NCBI GenBank assembly: GCA_026419785.1
Contig: JAODTK010004443.1
Span: 372,001-436,000, forward strand
Reading direction: 5' to 3'
DNA length: 64,000 nucleotides
Source: Sclerodactyla briareus
Lineage: Eukaryota; Echinodermata; Holothuroidea; Dendrochirotida; Sclerodactylidae
Each line of letters opens with the position of its first letter. Positions within the stretch are counted from its first letter, which is position 1. The notes beneath the pieces were generated by a model that was not told the DNA's origin, made no database searches, and worked only from the letters and a program-made list of their open reading frames with translations. This document shows positions 39,340 through 51,499 of the stretch, piece after piece. The position numbers and the translations under genes were made by a program.

Positions 39340-40010
39340 TAATAGTTGAAAAACAAGCGCAAGTCGAAACGTCTTGATAGCTGCGTCGGCAAATTCCGTG
39401 GCGGATACACTGCATGTTCTTCACCAATCCACATTTATGGTTTGTCCACATTTAATTTGACCTTTACTGACATCTGTCATAACCATTGAATGGCTTGGAA
39501 CATGTACCCAACTGAAGAATTCCTAGTCCTGTATATTAGCTATATGTATGCAACAAAACCCAACATGTGGAAACAACTCTTTCTGGCTCACCAGCCAGCA
39601 ATCTCGGGCGAGATGTGATGACAGACAAATCATCTTCCCTGGACAACAGTGTTTTTATTGTCAAACTAGGGCTGCAGACCTGGGACAGAAGGTAAACACT
39701 GCTCTGCAGAGGGATGAGTAATGAAGAGTCATGTGAAACAACCTCTCTCACATCAGAGAGCTCAAGGAGTTGGAAAGTTGGGGGAATTATTTGGATATTT
39801 AATTAAATCATTCCCACACTATGCAAACAAAAATGTAACTAAGACTAGCCAGTGGCATTGCACCATCCACCCACCAAGTTTCAACCTGATCGCATGTACG
39901 GTTCAGAAGTTACGAATGAACGTGATGATGAACAGAATGGACGAACCAACGAACGGACTGAGAGAGGAAATATGACTGGTGGCGCTGCTTACCCGCAGCT
40001 AAAAAAATTA
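39340..40010 (+). repeat. A-tailed dispersed repeat, copy 2
   Basis: Homologue of 20,460-21,431 with the same landmark order: AAGTCGAAACGTCTTG, CATTGAATGGCTTGGAAC, CCACCAAGTTTCAACCTGATC, GGACGAACCAACGAACGGA, and GCTGCTTACCCGCAGC followed by seven A. It is about 300 bp shorter than copy 1 over the shared part. Confidence 0.6.
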
Positions 40011-40139
40011 AGGGACTGTTCTTTGGTCCCCCACATTTGTTATATGACATAATTAGAAGAAAAATTGTCTCCACCACACCGGTGAATAATGGACGGATTC
40101 GTTTGGCAAGACAAGAAAGGCCTTTTAGGCCAACATGAC

Positions 40140-40550
40140 CCCTAGATGACCTTTGACCTAAATTTCCTGAACACCCCATATGTATAATTGGTCAAAGGTA
40201 ATACTGACCAAGTTTCATGAACATCCGATTTGAACTGTATGAGGAGAAGCATTTTGCAGTTTTTTGCAAAATGACCGAAATTTACCGCTAGTGACCTTGA
40301 CGTCGAATTCCTGACATCACGTATGACCACTGGTCACTGATAATACTGACCAAGTTTCATGAACATCCGATTTGAACTGTAGGAAGAGAAGCATTTCGCA
40401 GGTTCTTTTCACAAAATGGCCGGAATTAACCCTTAGATTACTTTTGACCTCATACTCCTGATCACCCCAGATGCCCCTTCACTCAGTAATCATTGTGACC
40501 AAGTTCATCATGATCGACCACATACTGCAGGAGGAGTAGCAATTTGAATA
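40140..40550 (+). repeat. Tandem repeat, ~142-155-bp unit, three degenerate copies
   Basis: AATACTGACCAAGTTTCATG occurs at 40,200 and 40,342, and a third GACCAAGTTCATCATGATC lies at 40,497. Each is followed by a GAGGAGAAGCA-like block and preceded by a TGACCTTTGACCT-like block. Differences between copies include indels and substitutions. Confidence 0.85.
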
Positions 40551-40557
40551 AAATGTT

Positions 40558-40608
<51 letters not shown>

Positions 40609-40609
40609 T
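40558..40609 (+). repeat. (GATA)n microsatellite
   Basis: About 12 to 13 uninterrupted GATA units, followed by AT-rich TAA/TAATAA repeats to about 40,680. Confidence 0.98.
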
Positions 40610-40611
40610 AT

Positions 40612-40800
40612 GGGGAGCTAATAATAATATAATATAATAATTCCTTCCTATGATAATAATAATAAAATAATAATAAGAAGTCCGAGGCAAGGTCTCGAAC
40701 CAATGGCCTCATGGATGGAAGCTGCCCCAGTGTTAACACAAGACCATACGCTCGGTCTATGGTCTATAAGGCCCAATAAGCTACTACTGCCCGGCCCTTT
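40612..40800 (-). mobile_element. Short SINE-like sequence with (TTA)n tail
   Basis: Read on the minus strand from 40,800, CCGGGCAGTAGTAGCTTATTGG resembles a tRNA 5' half with an A box. GGTTCGAGACC near 40,692 is a B box. The tail is TTATTATTATT-rich and runs into the GATA microsatellite. The A-to-B spacing (about 90 bp) exceeds that of an intronless tRNA, so a diverged tRNA-derived SINE is more likely than a tRNA gene. Confidence 0.4.
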
Positions 40801-43689
40801 AAAACTACCTGTGTGTGGGGCGAGATAAATGAAACCAACAGGTTATCGCGTTACTGTTTGCAGTTTTCAGCACTCTCCGAAAACGGCACCGATTCGTTCC
40901 ATTAATTGAAATTCCTATTTCTTCGACACGTCGGAGTAATATTTGTGATATTTTTATGGCAGCATGATGAGCGATTCCGTTCCACGGAACTCCGACGTAT
41001 TTCTCTGTACGGTGCCTATTATGCTGTGTTTGTACTAACGTAAGGATATTGAAATGATATTATAATATCCAGAAATCCCTCTCGGAAGTGACATTAACAT
41101 TCCGGCGAACAAACCAGAGATTGTGTCAAGTGAGGACTCTACTAAACCAATACGTAGCTCAATAAAGCAGCCTGTGTTCACTCTAAAAGCAGTGTTGACA
41201 AATTATTCACATTTTAAACACAAATTGAGATACGTTTGCCGTACTGTGTTCATCTGCTAAACTATAGGAACTAAGTGAATAATTGGCATAGTAGTGAAGT
41301 GTTTCAGAGGTGATGGCGAAGTTGTGTGTGGAAAGGGGAGTATTCATTCCTGCACCCACAGTCAGTTGCCTATACGATAAGAAATCGTCCCAGGTGTAGT
41401 CAATATCGTCCCAGTAGTATATTCACTATCATCACTATTCGCCGGGTGTTGGGAGACGATGACTTTAAATACATCATGTTCACGAAATTGTGCCTTCGAA
41501 TTCCTTTTAATAAAAAAGTGTGTATTGCACTCTAAAAACTGTTGACTAAAAAAATACCCCTGGGCATTTTTTTTATCGTCTGGGCATTATTTACCCATTC
41601 TTAGTAAATAGTGTCTACCCAGGCTGGGTAAAACAAATTGCCCAAGTGGTATTTGTACCCAACATTTTTGAGAGTGTACTAAACACTATCCATAGACCGA
41701 CTTAACGCCGTTCAACAATCAGGGAAGGACTCTTCCAGTGATCTGAGGGCCCTATTCTTAATTTCTTGCCTCGCAAAAATGCTTCCAAAACCTCACCTGG
41801 ATTCCTCCTCGGAAGGGTAAAACCTCAACCAACCTTGGCAATCAGTGCCATTTAGTCAAGGTTACAGCACCATATACAGAAAGGGCACCTAACACACGTC
41901 CAGCAAACGTGGATTTGAAACGACGGCCCCTTTTGTTATCATCGGTCAGGTTCACCAGTTCAGAATCACAGTGTGATTATCTCGCAACAGATACGGAAAG
42001 TAAAATAAATGACTGCAAATCCGTCCAAGTGCAACCAAAACGTTGTAGTCAGCACAAAGGGTAGAATCATATACTACAAGAAAACCTCAGCTTGTCCAGA
42101 GAATGTTGTATTGCTGTGCGTGCACGCAAGACAACCTCAAAGGCACGTGCTATAGTAGAAATCATAGAGGAAACGAATATATTTATCTTTATCTTTCTGA
42201 TGATTTATCTTTTGTATTCATTAAAATTGTACAGTACCTTTTTTCATACAACGATTAAATAACTTAAAAGTTTTTGTTTTTACAGGACAGTTATTAGTCT
42301 GCTCCAAATGAAAATTAGGAACGATTCTACCGAATATCAATAACGGTATTACATGCGATAATAGTCAACATCAGTTTAACTAACTTCAGGAACGCAAAAC
42401 AAAGAAAACGGCCTTTGTCAAAGTAACGTAAACATTCACCTATAGCACACATAGTATATTCTCCTCGAAAGCCATAAAATACATTGACATAAACCATTAA
42501 CGAAAAAGAAAAGAACAATCCAGAATCATTACCACTTCTGGCAAGAACGATACAAAAGATGAATTTGGCAGAAAATCAACAGTAGTTGTCTAGTAGTCAA
42601 TAGACGAGATATGTTCGATCATTTGATTCGTCAAATAAACGTGGAAACGTCATAACGTATGTGTGTCTGAATTGTACCGTTTTATTATGAGGGGAAATAG
42701 GGGAATTGGAAATTCTAAGCAATCACATCGAAATTATGTATGTCTGTGTAGATAGGGGAAACGTAACATTTCTATACGAACATAATGACCACAAATGAAA
42801 TACGTCACTACGTGCAATAAAAAATCATCATTCTTATAATGACACAAACGTAAGACGTTTTTTTATAAAACTGACTGATGGAATTAACATGATAAAGTTG
42901 GGCCTTTGTCTTGTGCAAATCTCACCGGAGTTAGAATGGATGTGTTACAAGTTACCATACGCTATGAAATAATAAACCATATAACGTGAAGATGGCATCA
43001 AAGCATTATGACAGAATTGTGACGGCATTACAGCCATAATGACGCAGGTCAGTGAGACCATAGTTTTTTATCTAGATTGATATGGATGAATAGTCAGACG
43101 ACTCTTTTTACCAGGTTGGAAGAACAACGGGTTGGAGGTTGAAATATCCAAGCATGTCTGTAAATGTTCATGTTCCTAAAAAGTTGTGGGACTGAGATAA
43201 GTTTACTCACGATGTCTTCTGTGGTGTGTCATTTTCCTGATTCATTTATTTCTGTGAAATTCAATTCCCAGAAGTAGTTGGGAATTACCACAGGTATAAT
43301 TGATGCAGACAGAATATAATGACATAAAATCATTATGATAGAAAATAAAATCAGTATATACATCCCACCAACAACCCCAAGAGTGCCCACATTCCATTCA
43401 GTATGTTTGGAAGGTCGCTAGACAACACTTAACAGGTTAACGATCCCTCCAATGGATAACTTCTGTATCGTTAAGTGTTATATCGCTGCAACAATATAAA
43501 ATGTAGTAGTCGATAGTGTACCGGTATAACGGACCCGGTTCGCCCCTAAATTAAAAGATGGAACAGTAGAGTTCCTATGAGTGCAATGACAAAAATGTCT
43601 ACAAGTTTAATCGTTTTACTATTGCACGAATTGGAACCATTCAATATTAAATTTATATAACCACCAGAATTTAGTGATAGGTGTTGTAT
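40801..43689. other. Repeat-poor AT-rich DNA, 3' side of foxD
   Basis: No transposon, tandem repeat or coding sequence was recognised. With 43,856-48,253 it forms the longest repeat-poor block in the window, downstream of foxD, where distal regulatory DNA is possible but not shown. Confidence 0.45.
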
Positions 43690-43855
43690 AGAACGAACAC
43701 CGGTTTCCCACCCCTCCGTTACCTTCTGTAATACCGGTATCCTACACCTATCCGAACACCAATACCGATATTATACGCCCTCCGATACCGATATCCATAC
43801 TCTTTCCATACCGGTATCTATACCCACAATACTGGTATCCTATCTCCTCCAATTC
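43690..43855 (+). repeat. Degenerate ACCGGTATC repeat
   Basis: ATACCGGTATCC, ATACCGATATTA, ATACCGATATCC, ATACCGGTATCT and ATACTGGTATCC occur at about 20-30 bp intervals, separated by C/T-rich spacers. Each core is a near-palindrome. Confidence 0.7.
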
Positions 43856-46800
43856 AAGGAGTGACAATGTTAAATTTAGCTACCGAGTTACGTTTCTTAC
43901 GTATACAGGAGTGAATTATAACTGAAAGTGAAATGTTGACTCGAGCAATGTTTAAAAACAAACAACCAATATCTGATAGCAATACCATGGCGAGTGGTTT
44001 ATCTTCCCACTTCCTTCCTGACACCCTTTTTTATACCATTAAAGAGGTATTGTGGTCTGACTACAACTGGTGAAGAAGCGACGGCGACGGTTGCATGACT
44101 GACGTAACGATGAAAATCGTCCCAGTGTATTTCGATATTGATGAGTATATCGTTACAATGATATGTCAATGTTAATTACTCCGATATACAGTGAGGCTAT
44201 TTAATATGCGGCTGTGTTACGCACCCTTCACCCACCGGGTGTTGCGAGATGAGAATGCCTCATTACGATATTAGCGCAATTAACGAAAATGGTTAATTAT
44301 TTCCCAACAGTAACTCAAAATGCTGTGGTATATGTGCAATGCATGAGAAAATAATGATTCGAAACACCACATATTTTTTTCAGTTGCATCTACGCCCAAA
44401 TAACTGCAGATGATATATTGCATAGAACATACAAGTACCAGTTACAGATACGTGCAGGCGAGAACTGAAGAGATATTCAATTCGGGTGATATTCTTCTCT
44501 AATTTCGCAGTATAAATCGACGAAGGCAAATCGGGTAATATTTCTGCATTTTGTATTTTCTGGCCGCTGGAGTATCACCGTCACCGCGACGGTATTCAAA
44601 TTCAAAGCCGCAAGTGTTGATATCGAAAAATACTATCAAAATGAACGAAGTGAAGATATCACAGAGAAATTGCGAAGGCATAACCGTTTATCCCTTATGT
44701 TGAAAACATGACATGCTTTGTCAATGAAGGCCGAGTTTAAAAAGGTAACCGATTATTTATTTATATCAGTAAACAAATCACAGCAGGAAACAGTGTTCAT
44801 CAATAAACCTTAAGTACATATTGAGCCCACTCTGAAAACAATCGAAATACCAGTTTATAATTCCATATTGGAACATACGTTTTTAAATATTACAATTCCA
44901 GATAATGATTCTTTCTCTACCGACTAACCATGAACTCTATATTGAACCAGATGGTTCTGATTCATTCTACAACAGAGCTGCGAATGAGTTGACTTTCGTG
45001 ATTTATTTGCACAATACGTATGATTCCTTAGAAAGATTGTCAAGCTAAATGAAAGTTTAAACATAACTCGACACGGACGGCCCCTTTTAACTGTTCAAGT
45101 TAATAATCAGCAAGTTTTTGTCACGGTAGAATCATAAACAATGACCTGATGACTGCGCGCACGCGGAAGAGCCGATAACCATTCTCCTAATATTATCAGT
45201 CTGGGACTGGGGCTCTCATAATAAACGAGATGATTAAATTCCAATGGCCCAAACAAACAATACCGATTTATTGTGAGTAAAATCATGGTGATGATGTCGT
45301 CCGTCATAACGTGCAATAAAACTATTTTTGGAAACCGGTGAGGTATTTTCTCCTTCCTATTGGTCAAAAACAATGATCTGATTGGGAAAGCAATCGAAGC
45401 TCAATTGAAATTTGTGGGGGTCGATCAGTAGTTGAGTCAAAAAGTTGAAAAGTCTTTTAAAACAACTTGTCAAAATACAGAAAGTGGCGCAGTCGGCAGA
45501 CGAGGGCTGGACGTTCTGACGTTGGGATGATATTATGGAATTTGATTTGGAATTTTGATTTAAAAAAAAAAAAAAACATGATCCGTATAATGAGAAGAGG
45601 CCCAATTGAAATCTGATATGTGGTAATTTAAGTTATGCTCTAGAGACAGGCTGACAGGGTTGGGAATGAAAACTTTTCAAAACGCATTTTTTTAAATCAC
45701 TTTTCAAACGTCTTCAAATCCAGAACACGATTCCGAATGTCTAAACGCAATGTGTCAAATGGCTGTATACTGTTGTGTTGTAATCGCTAAACATGTTTAA
45801 AGTACAAACACGTTCCAAACGTTCAGTCAAACTAGTGTTTGGAAAGTTTTTATTTCCAATAGGTTATAAGGTCTAATTAAAGTTGATTGCGCTCACGTTT
45901 CCCGTGTTTCGTTTCCATTTTCGAGCACTGTTGAATCAATTTGGGGAGACCCCGCCCAAACCCAACATGCGTCCTGGACGTGGTACGTCCATGCAGCGCA
46001 GACGCGCTGCATTGTCGATTCCGACCACCAGATTTTTTTTTTGGCACCTGCCGTGCATGCCGGGGGTTGATAGAATGTTTTGATGATATGTCTAGTAGTT
46101 AAATTCCACAGTAATCCGGGAATTCTCTTTTGAAATGAAAAACAAGAAAATATTACACGTGAGTGGATTGGAATAACCTTAAACGCCATACAAAATATGG
46201 TATAAACCCAAATGGACAATGTCGATTTTTTTTAACTCAGCCCGGAAAAATGTATAATTGTAATAATTTTATTCAGACAATCACAACACAAATTATACCC
46301 GGGTAGTTGTGATGTTTGCAATGTTGTAATTTTTCAGTTTATTTCATAGGACCGTATGAGTGGATCATTAAGATATTTTTAGGTTGCCGATATAATAGAC
46401 CTTTTCGTATCCTTCCAAACAATTACAATACTTCATCAGGCGAAACAATGAACGTAATATGTTTTCACACATTAGGAGACCCATGTTACCGTAAAAGTGT
46501 TTTATTGACAAGAGAGGATAATACTGCTCACATTTTTCATAAACAAATGTGTTTTGTCTGGATAATTAAATTCACGTAAGCATAATTGTAGTCTACCAGG
46601 TTTGGTTAATTAACAGTGGAACTATTTAAAAGTTGTTTCCATTAAAACTGAGTATAATCTCAAAACAAAATGGCAATCGATCACTTGAGGTTGAACAGAT
46701 TGAAGCGAGTGAAAAGATAGTGGACATGCACTAATTAATACAGTACAACAGTCAACGGACAACAATGAAACCGGATAAGGATATGAGCCACGTTGTTTCA

Positions 46801-48253
46801 GCAACGTAGACAAACAGAAATGGAGTGAATAAAAATATGGTTGTATATACGGACAGGTAGGTGGTGCATTGAGGGTCTGCAAAATTTGAGACGAAACCTC
46901 CCGGCACTTGGAGATATATTCCCGCGTGGATTTTTTTGTGGCTGGATTGTATGAGTTTTTGCAAAAAAGATTGACGAAAAGGAGGATTACTTTTGACCGT
47001 TTCGTGTGAAATCTGGGACAATTCACATAATGTATTATTCAATTTTTTTTACCATGTGATGTGAAATGAATGAGATGAAGGGAAAGAAGAAAATAAATTT
47101 GGTCCTTTTTTTATTGATTTTCCTTTAGTATTTGCGGTAGAATGAACTATTCAATGATGTTCAGCTTCACAGCCGATCGAAATTAATCCATTGTTTTCCG
47201 ACAGAAAATAATTGGTCCCATAGGCTGTGGATCAAATACATTGAACTTATCCACGAACAATTATTTTAGGAGATTTTAGAAGATTAGTATTTTCCATGGA
47301 TAAAAAGGCCTGCGAAATTCTCAGGCAAAATTATCCAGGCTGAAATAGGTTGTTAATTGCAAGTGAAAATAATGATAATGGGACGTGGTTATATTTTAGA
47401 AATTCTAAGAAGAAAAAATGGAGGAGGAAACTTGCTGGGTAATCATGATATCGGATGAGGGGCGGAAGAAGGGAACGGAGCGGAAGAATCGACTCCCTGA
47501 ATTTGTATGGAATATCATTGATAAATAATTTGATAAGAAACGCAATATCAAATATCGATATTGGAAAGGATTCTAGTGGTTCATAATTATTTGTGAAATA
47601 CTCAGTGCATTCAACTTCGATGTTTGTCCCGATTGTTTTCATTATTTATGGTAGGCATGATTTCGAGTTTAACTCTGATACTTTTAGCTCTCATAAACGT
47701 GTTCATTAGAATACCCAGGTTGTTATGCATGCATGCATTAACGAGATAAAAATACCGTTTGACGGTCGCAATGATAAAAAAGTATAAAAACAGGATGATA
47801 ATATTTTATACTCAATCTGTCAACAATTACAAAATTTGAAAGAGTCGAATGTTGGTTATGCAAAATACAGCTTGATTATTGGTGTGTATATATACCGATA
47901 CCAACAGTGAGGGTATGTTATTGAATTTGCGTTTAGAAAAAAATGTTTCCAAATCGTTTTGAACGAGATAAATTGAAAACGATGTTTTCATCCAAAATCC
48001 ACCAATAGCTTGTATACGGTAATTTGGAAAATAAAATATAGGCCTCATACAAATTACAGCATGATCATCCAATTAACGTATGAGATGTAACTTACAGCAT
48101 ATAAATATCGGTGGACCCGGAAGTATTCTGCCGGTGAGTGGAGGGCTTGGGGGTCCAGAACGCATTCTTGCACCATGTGTTGAGAAGACTTCATCCTTGT
48201 CTAGAATGTCCACTTTCAACGCCATACCGTCCATGGAGAGAGCCCACTACACG
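43856..48253. other. Repeat-poor DNA immediately downstream of foxD
   Basis: AT-rich and largely unique, with a short GCATGCATGCAT run at 47,729. No canonical poly(A) signal on the minus strand was obvious in the first few hundred bases after the foxD stop. Confidence 0.45.
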
Positions 48254-49598
48254 TTAGACTGTTCGGTACTTCTCGATATCGACGCTTGCAGCGGCCGCCG
48301 CAGCAGCGGCCGCGAGCTGCAGCTCCCGGTGCACTGAACGCACTCATACCCGGCGCTCCCGGCAGGCTACAAGCCATCGACACAGCGTGAGGTGACAGTC
48401 CATGTTGCATAGGTTAAAAAGGGCTTCCAGCCGGCGGGAGTGGGTGCGAGAAAATTTTGGTCATCGGTGGTAACGACGATATCGATGTGCTCGTCGTTGG
48501 GCTGCGGGGGAGGGGGAACTTGAGGAAGAGGGACGCCTCTTGTTCAAGAGATTATCTATGGAGAACGACGATCGAGAAGTGGGCGTCGGTGGGGATGCGC
48601 TTTTGAGTCCTTGATAAGCTGATCTTCCTTGATCCCTGCTCGCAAAGAGTGGACATCGCGCTGCTCTGGGAGAACTGGTCATCGGCGATGCGGGAAGGGG
48701 TGGATGAGGGGTGGTTTTAGGGGTTATTGCCGGTGGAAGTGGGGCAATGAAAGGGTAGGGAACAAAAGTATGAGGAGAGTGTGTCAAAGCGTGCATACCG
48801 TAACCGAAGGGGCGTCCGTAGGGACCACTGAGGCGAAGAACGCACCGCTGTCTCTGAGGCTGAGAGGGTCCATTCCAAGGCCATGCATGACCTGTTGGCG
48901 CTTGTACCTCTTCCTTCTCCTCAAGAAAGATCCGTTATCGAACATTCCTCACTAGCCGGGTCCAGGGTCCAGTAGTTACCCTTTCCAGGATTTCCCGGCT
49001 CCGTGGAATTTTGACGAAGCAATCGTTGAGCGAGAGGTTGTGTCTAATGCTATTTTGCCAGACGGGAAACTTTTCCCGGTAGTAGGGGAATCTGTTCATA
49101 ATAAACTCACAGATCCCGCTGAGGGTCAGTCTTTTCTGGGGGGACTGTAAGATGGACATAGTGATGAGGGCGATATAAGAGTAAGGTGGCTTCACAGAAC
49201 TATTCTTCGTAGAGCTACAAGAGTCCGCTGGCTGGTCTACCCCCTGTCCCGTTGTCGTCGGTGTCCCATCCTCCGAGTCGACGCCGTCTTTAATTTCTGA
49301 GTCTATTAGAGAATGTCTTCGGATTTGATATCGTCCCTTATTGCACTATTTGGTGAGGAGAGTAGCGATTGTTGTTCGTGGTCGGGTGATGAAGAGTGGG
49401 GCGCAGGGGTGGTGAAGGGGCCCGCAATGGTGGCTCGCATCCACCGGGCTTCCGGCTAGGATAGGGCCTTGGGGCACGGTCGGTCCGTCCAAACACATTA
49501 ATTGATAACAGATTTGTGAGGTCCAGCTTCCAATTCTCGTGAGCAGAAAACGGGATTCGACATTCGTCCATCTTCTCGTCGGAATATGTAACTGTCAT
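48254..49598 (-). CDS. foxD: FoxD-class forkhead transcription factor, single exon, interrupted by about eight frameshifts
   Basis: Encodes a nuclear DNA-binding regulator; FoxD proteins act in mesoderm, neural and neural-crest-like development, often as repressors. The forkhead domain runs from about 49,192 ([11 protein letters not shown]) to about 48,898 (RRRKRYKR). It includes [10 protein letters not shown], the recognition-helix region [15 protein letters not shown], and GNYWTLDP after a frame change. The N-terminal ~135 residues are Ser/acidic ([25 protein letters not shown]). After the domain come [10 protein letters not shown], a Pro-rich stretch, an eh1-like FSIDNLL, an acidic patch, a poly-Ala run and the end [10 protein letters not shown], with TAA at 48,254-48,256. 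The ATG at 49,598 has A at -3 and an in-frame TAA upstream in a homopolymer-rich stretch, so the start is likely but not certain. About 448 codons fits FoxD. Frame changes lie near 49,407, 49,312, 49,003, 48,952, 48,850, 48,505, 48,405 and 48,310. At 49,003 (GGG to GG) and 48,952 (AAA to AA) they are single-base homopolymer losses, and 49,407 and 49,312 fit lost Cs. The domain is otherwise intact, so sequencing error is more likely than a pseudogene. Confidence 0.92.
48295..48325 (-). repeat. GCN/GGC-rich alanine tract in the foxD 3' coding region
   Basis: GCG/GCC/GCT codons encode about nine alanines just before the C-terminal [10 protein letters not shown] when read in the third frame. A one-base irregularity (GCTCGCGG) at the start of the tract breaks the frame, typical of indel error or slippage in GC-rich repeats. 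Poly-Ala tracts are common in Fox repressors. Confidence 0.65.
48545..48565 (-). other. eh1-like Groucho-binding motif of FoxD
   Basis: These seven codons read FSIDNLL, matching the F-x-I-x-x-(I/L)-(I/L) pattern of engrailed-homology-1 motifs. FoxD proteins carry such a motif C-terminal to the forkhead domain and use it to recruit Groucho/TLE corepressors. Its presence at the expected place supports the FoxD assignment and a repressor role. Confidence 0.8.
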
Positions 49599-51499
49599 GC
49601 TGTGGCCGGCTCCCGAAAAAATGATAAAGTTTTTTTTTCTTTTTTACAGAATAAATGGAAAAAAAAAAATATTACAATTTGATATCTGCAAGTGAATTGA
49701 ACACACGAACGGACTCCATCGGGCCGCGCTGAGTCCCGGAGCACGAAATTGTTTGTGTAACTAAAAATACACACTTTGGTGCAGCGAACGATTATAAGAT
49801 ATTTCTGAAGTCAACTCTCCGCGAGACAATGCTTCTGAAGTTGTTCTAAGAGTGAAGAAATATTCAATAACACCGACAGCAGTGCTGGCGTTCCAAAATG
49901 AAGACGAATTTGCAGTTGGCAAATACGAAAAACGAAATATTTGTGCTTCTTGCTATGACGGAGGCCTAAACTTGCGCAACTGAAATGTTCCTGATCCTCA
50001 AACGTCCTCTATACTGATAACTGTAAATTAACTTCGGTGATATCGACACTCCAAAAAGATCGGAGGCACACCAGCTAAGGCGGCACCCCCAACAATACGT
50101 ACAAACAAATCTAACTATAGCCGCGAGTTGAGGCCACACACTGTGCAAGTCGGAGCGATTCACAAATGACTTTATTTGGTAACTCACTAGTAGTGGTAGT
50201 TAGTTTGTACATTATCAAACCAATGGTTTAATGAAGTATCCGTGTACAGGTAGCGAGATCACAGCCCAGGTGCGAGGATTATTAAGTACTCACAGGATGG
50301 GGGGCTACAGTAATTTACCAGCGGTCTTTGAGTCTCCACTTCGTAGGAAGCCTCTCTTGGCAGACATGTTAGGCTAAAATAGCGTGACGTTCGGGGAGAG
50401 AAGGGAAATGTTGAAGTATCGTCCAATCAGAAGCGAGCGATGCCTTGGGATAGCTGGGCGATGAGGAACAGATGGAGTAGAGGGGACACGCAACCAAATT
50501 AATAAAGTCGCCCTGCTTCGAAACAGCACGGGTTCCGACGGGTACTACTAACACCACTGAAGTTAGAATTTCAAAGCGAAAGTATAAAAAATGCACAGCA
50601 TTTGCCGAGGGGGCGGTAGGCTTTGTAGTATCGCCTTTATTTAGGACATAGGTTCTTGAATGATGTTGTTCAACTTTCACCCAATACAATAGTTATTCAA
50701 TTTCAATTTGCAAGTCCTAGTTCATTTACAAAGGGAGCAGCGCTCGAAAAACGACAATTATGCAAATAATGATATGAATCCTTTAATTTACTGGGAAATT
50801 ATTAAAGTGTTTCGTTTCGAATCGCTCAGCTTTCACAAAGAGGCAAACATTAAAGGTTGTGGTGACCATCCAAATATGTTCCAGAGTAGTATATGTATTA
50901 TAGATGCCCCTTTACACGGAGGATTTCATTAAAAGTGACAATTCTGAAGATGTGTACAAGTTCAGAAGAAAAACTCCGAAAATGGGTTACTAATAAATAT
51001 GATATATTGAATTTTTATCGGGATAAGAAAAATGGAAATGCTTTCGCACTCACAAAGTACCATTCCTGAATTAAACTGTCTTGGTAGTAACAAGTAGGTA
51101 CTCTCATCTGAGGATTCACCAAATTAATTCAATATCTGCAATATTAGGGATCGTCAGAAGCGTGGATTGTAATTTGTTAACATTCTAGTTCGAGAGGAGC
51201 ATGGCCCCATTCTTTTCTATAAATAAGGAGAAATAAAATCCACGACAGATAGGCCACCAGTGATATCATGAACACAATGGGCATGGGGGTCCTAACGCCA
51301 CATGTACACATAATCAACGCCCTCGGGCAAAAACGTATGATTAAACAACATGGCAGTAGCCGTATGTTAATTCATTGCCGGTTGGCAAAACGAAACTATG
51401 CAGTCATAGAGTGTATTGTGGTTGAGCGTATGTAGTGACGCTCCTTATGAGGACGGGTATCTATAGCGAATGCAGAATCCGTCAAGTCAAAACATCAGA
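49599..51499. other. Upstream (5') flank of foxD
   Basis: Contains the 5' leader and presumably the promoter of the minus-strand gene. Near 49,630-49,675 are A/T homopolymers. No TATA box was convincing, and no repeats or second gene were recognised. Confidence 0.45.

Noticed and set aside
2840..43820. Recurrent ACCGGTA words across the window
   Set aside because: About eight or nine occurrences is close to what base composition predicts, apart from the local cluster at 43.7 kb.
45480..45530. A box-like GTGGCGCAGTCGGCAG
   Set aside because: No B box at the right distance and no stems.
48629..48955. 108-codon plus-strand frame over foxD
   Set aside because: It is the antisense shadow of the foxD C-terminal coding region.
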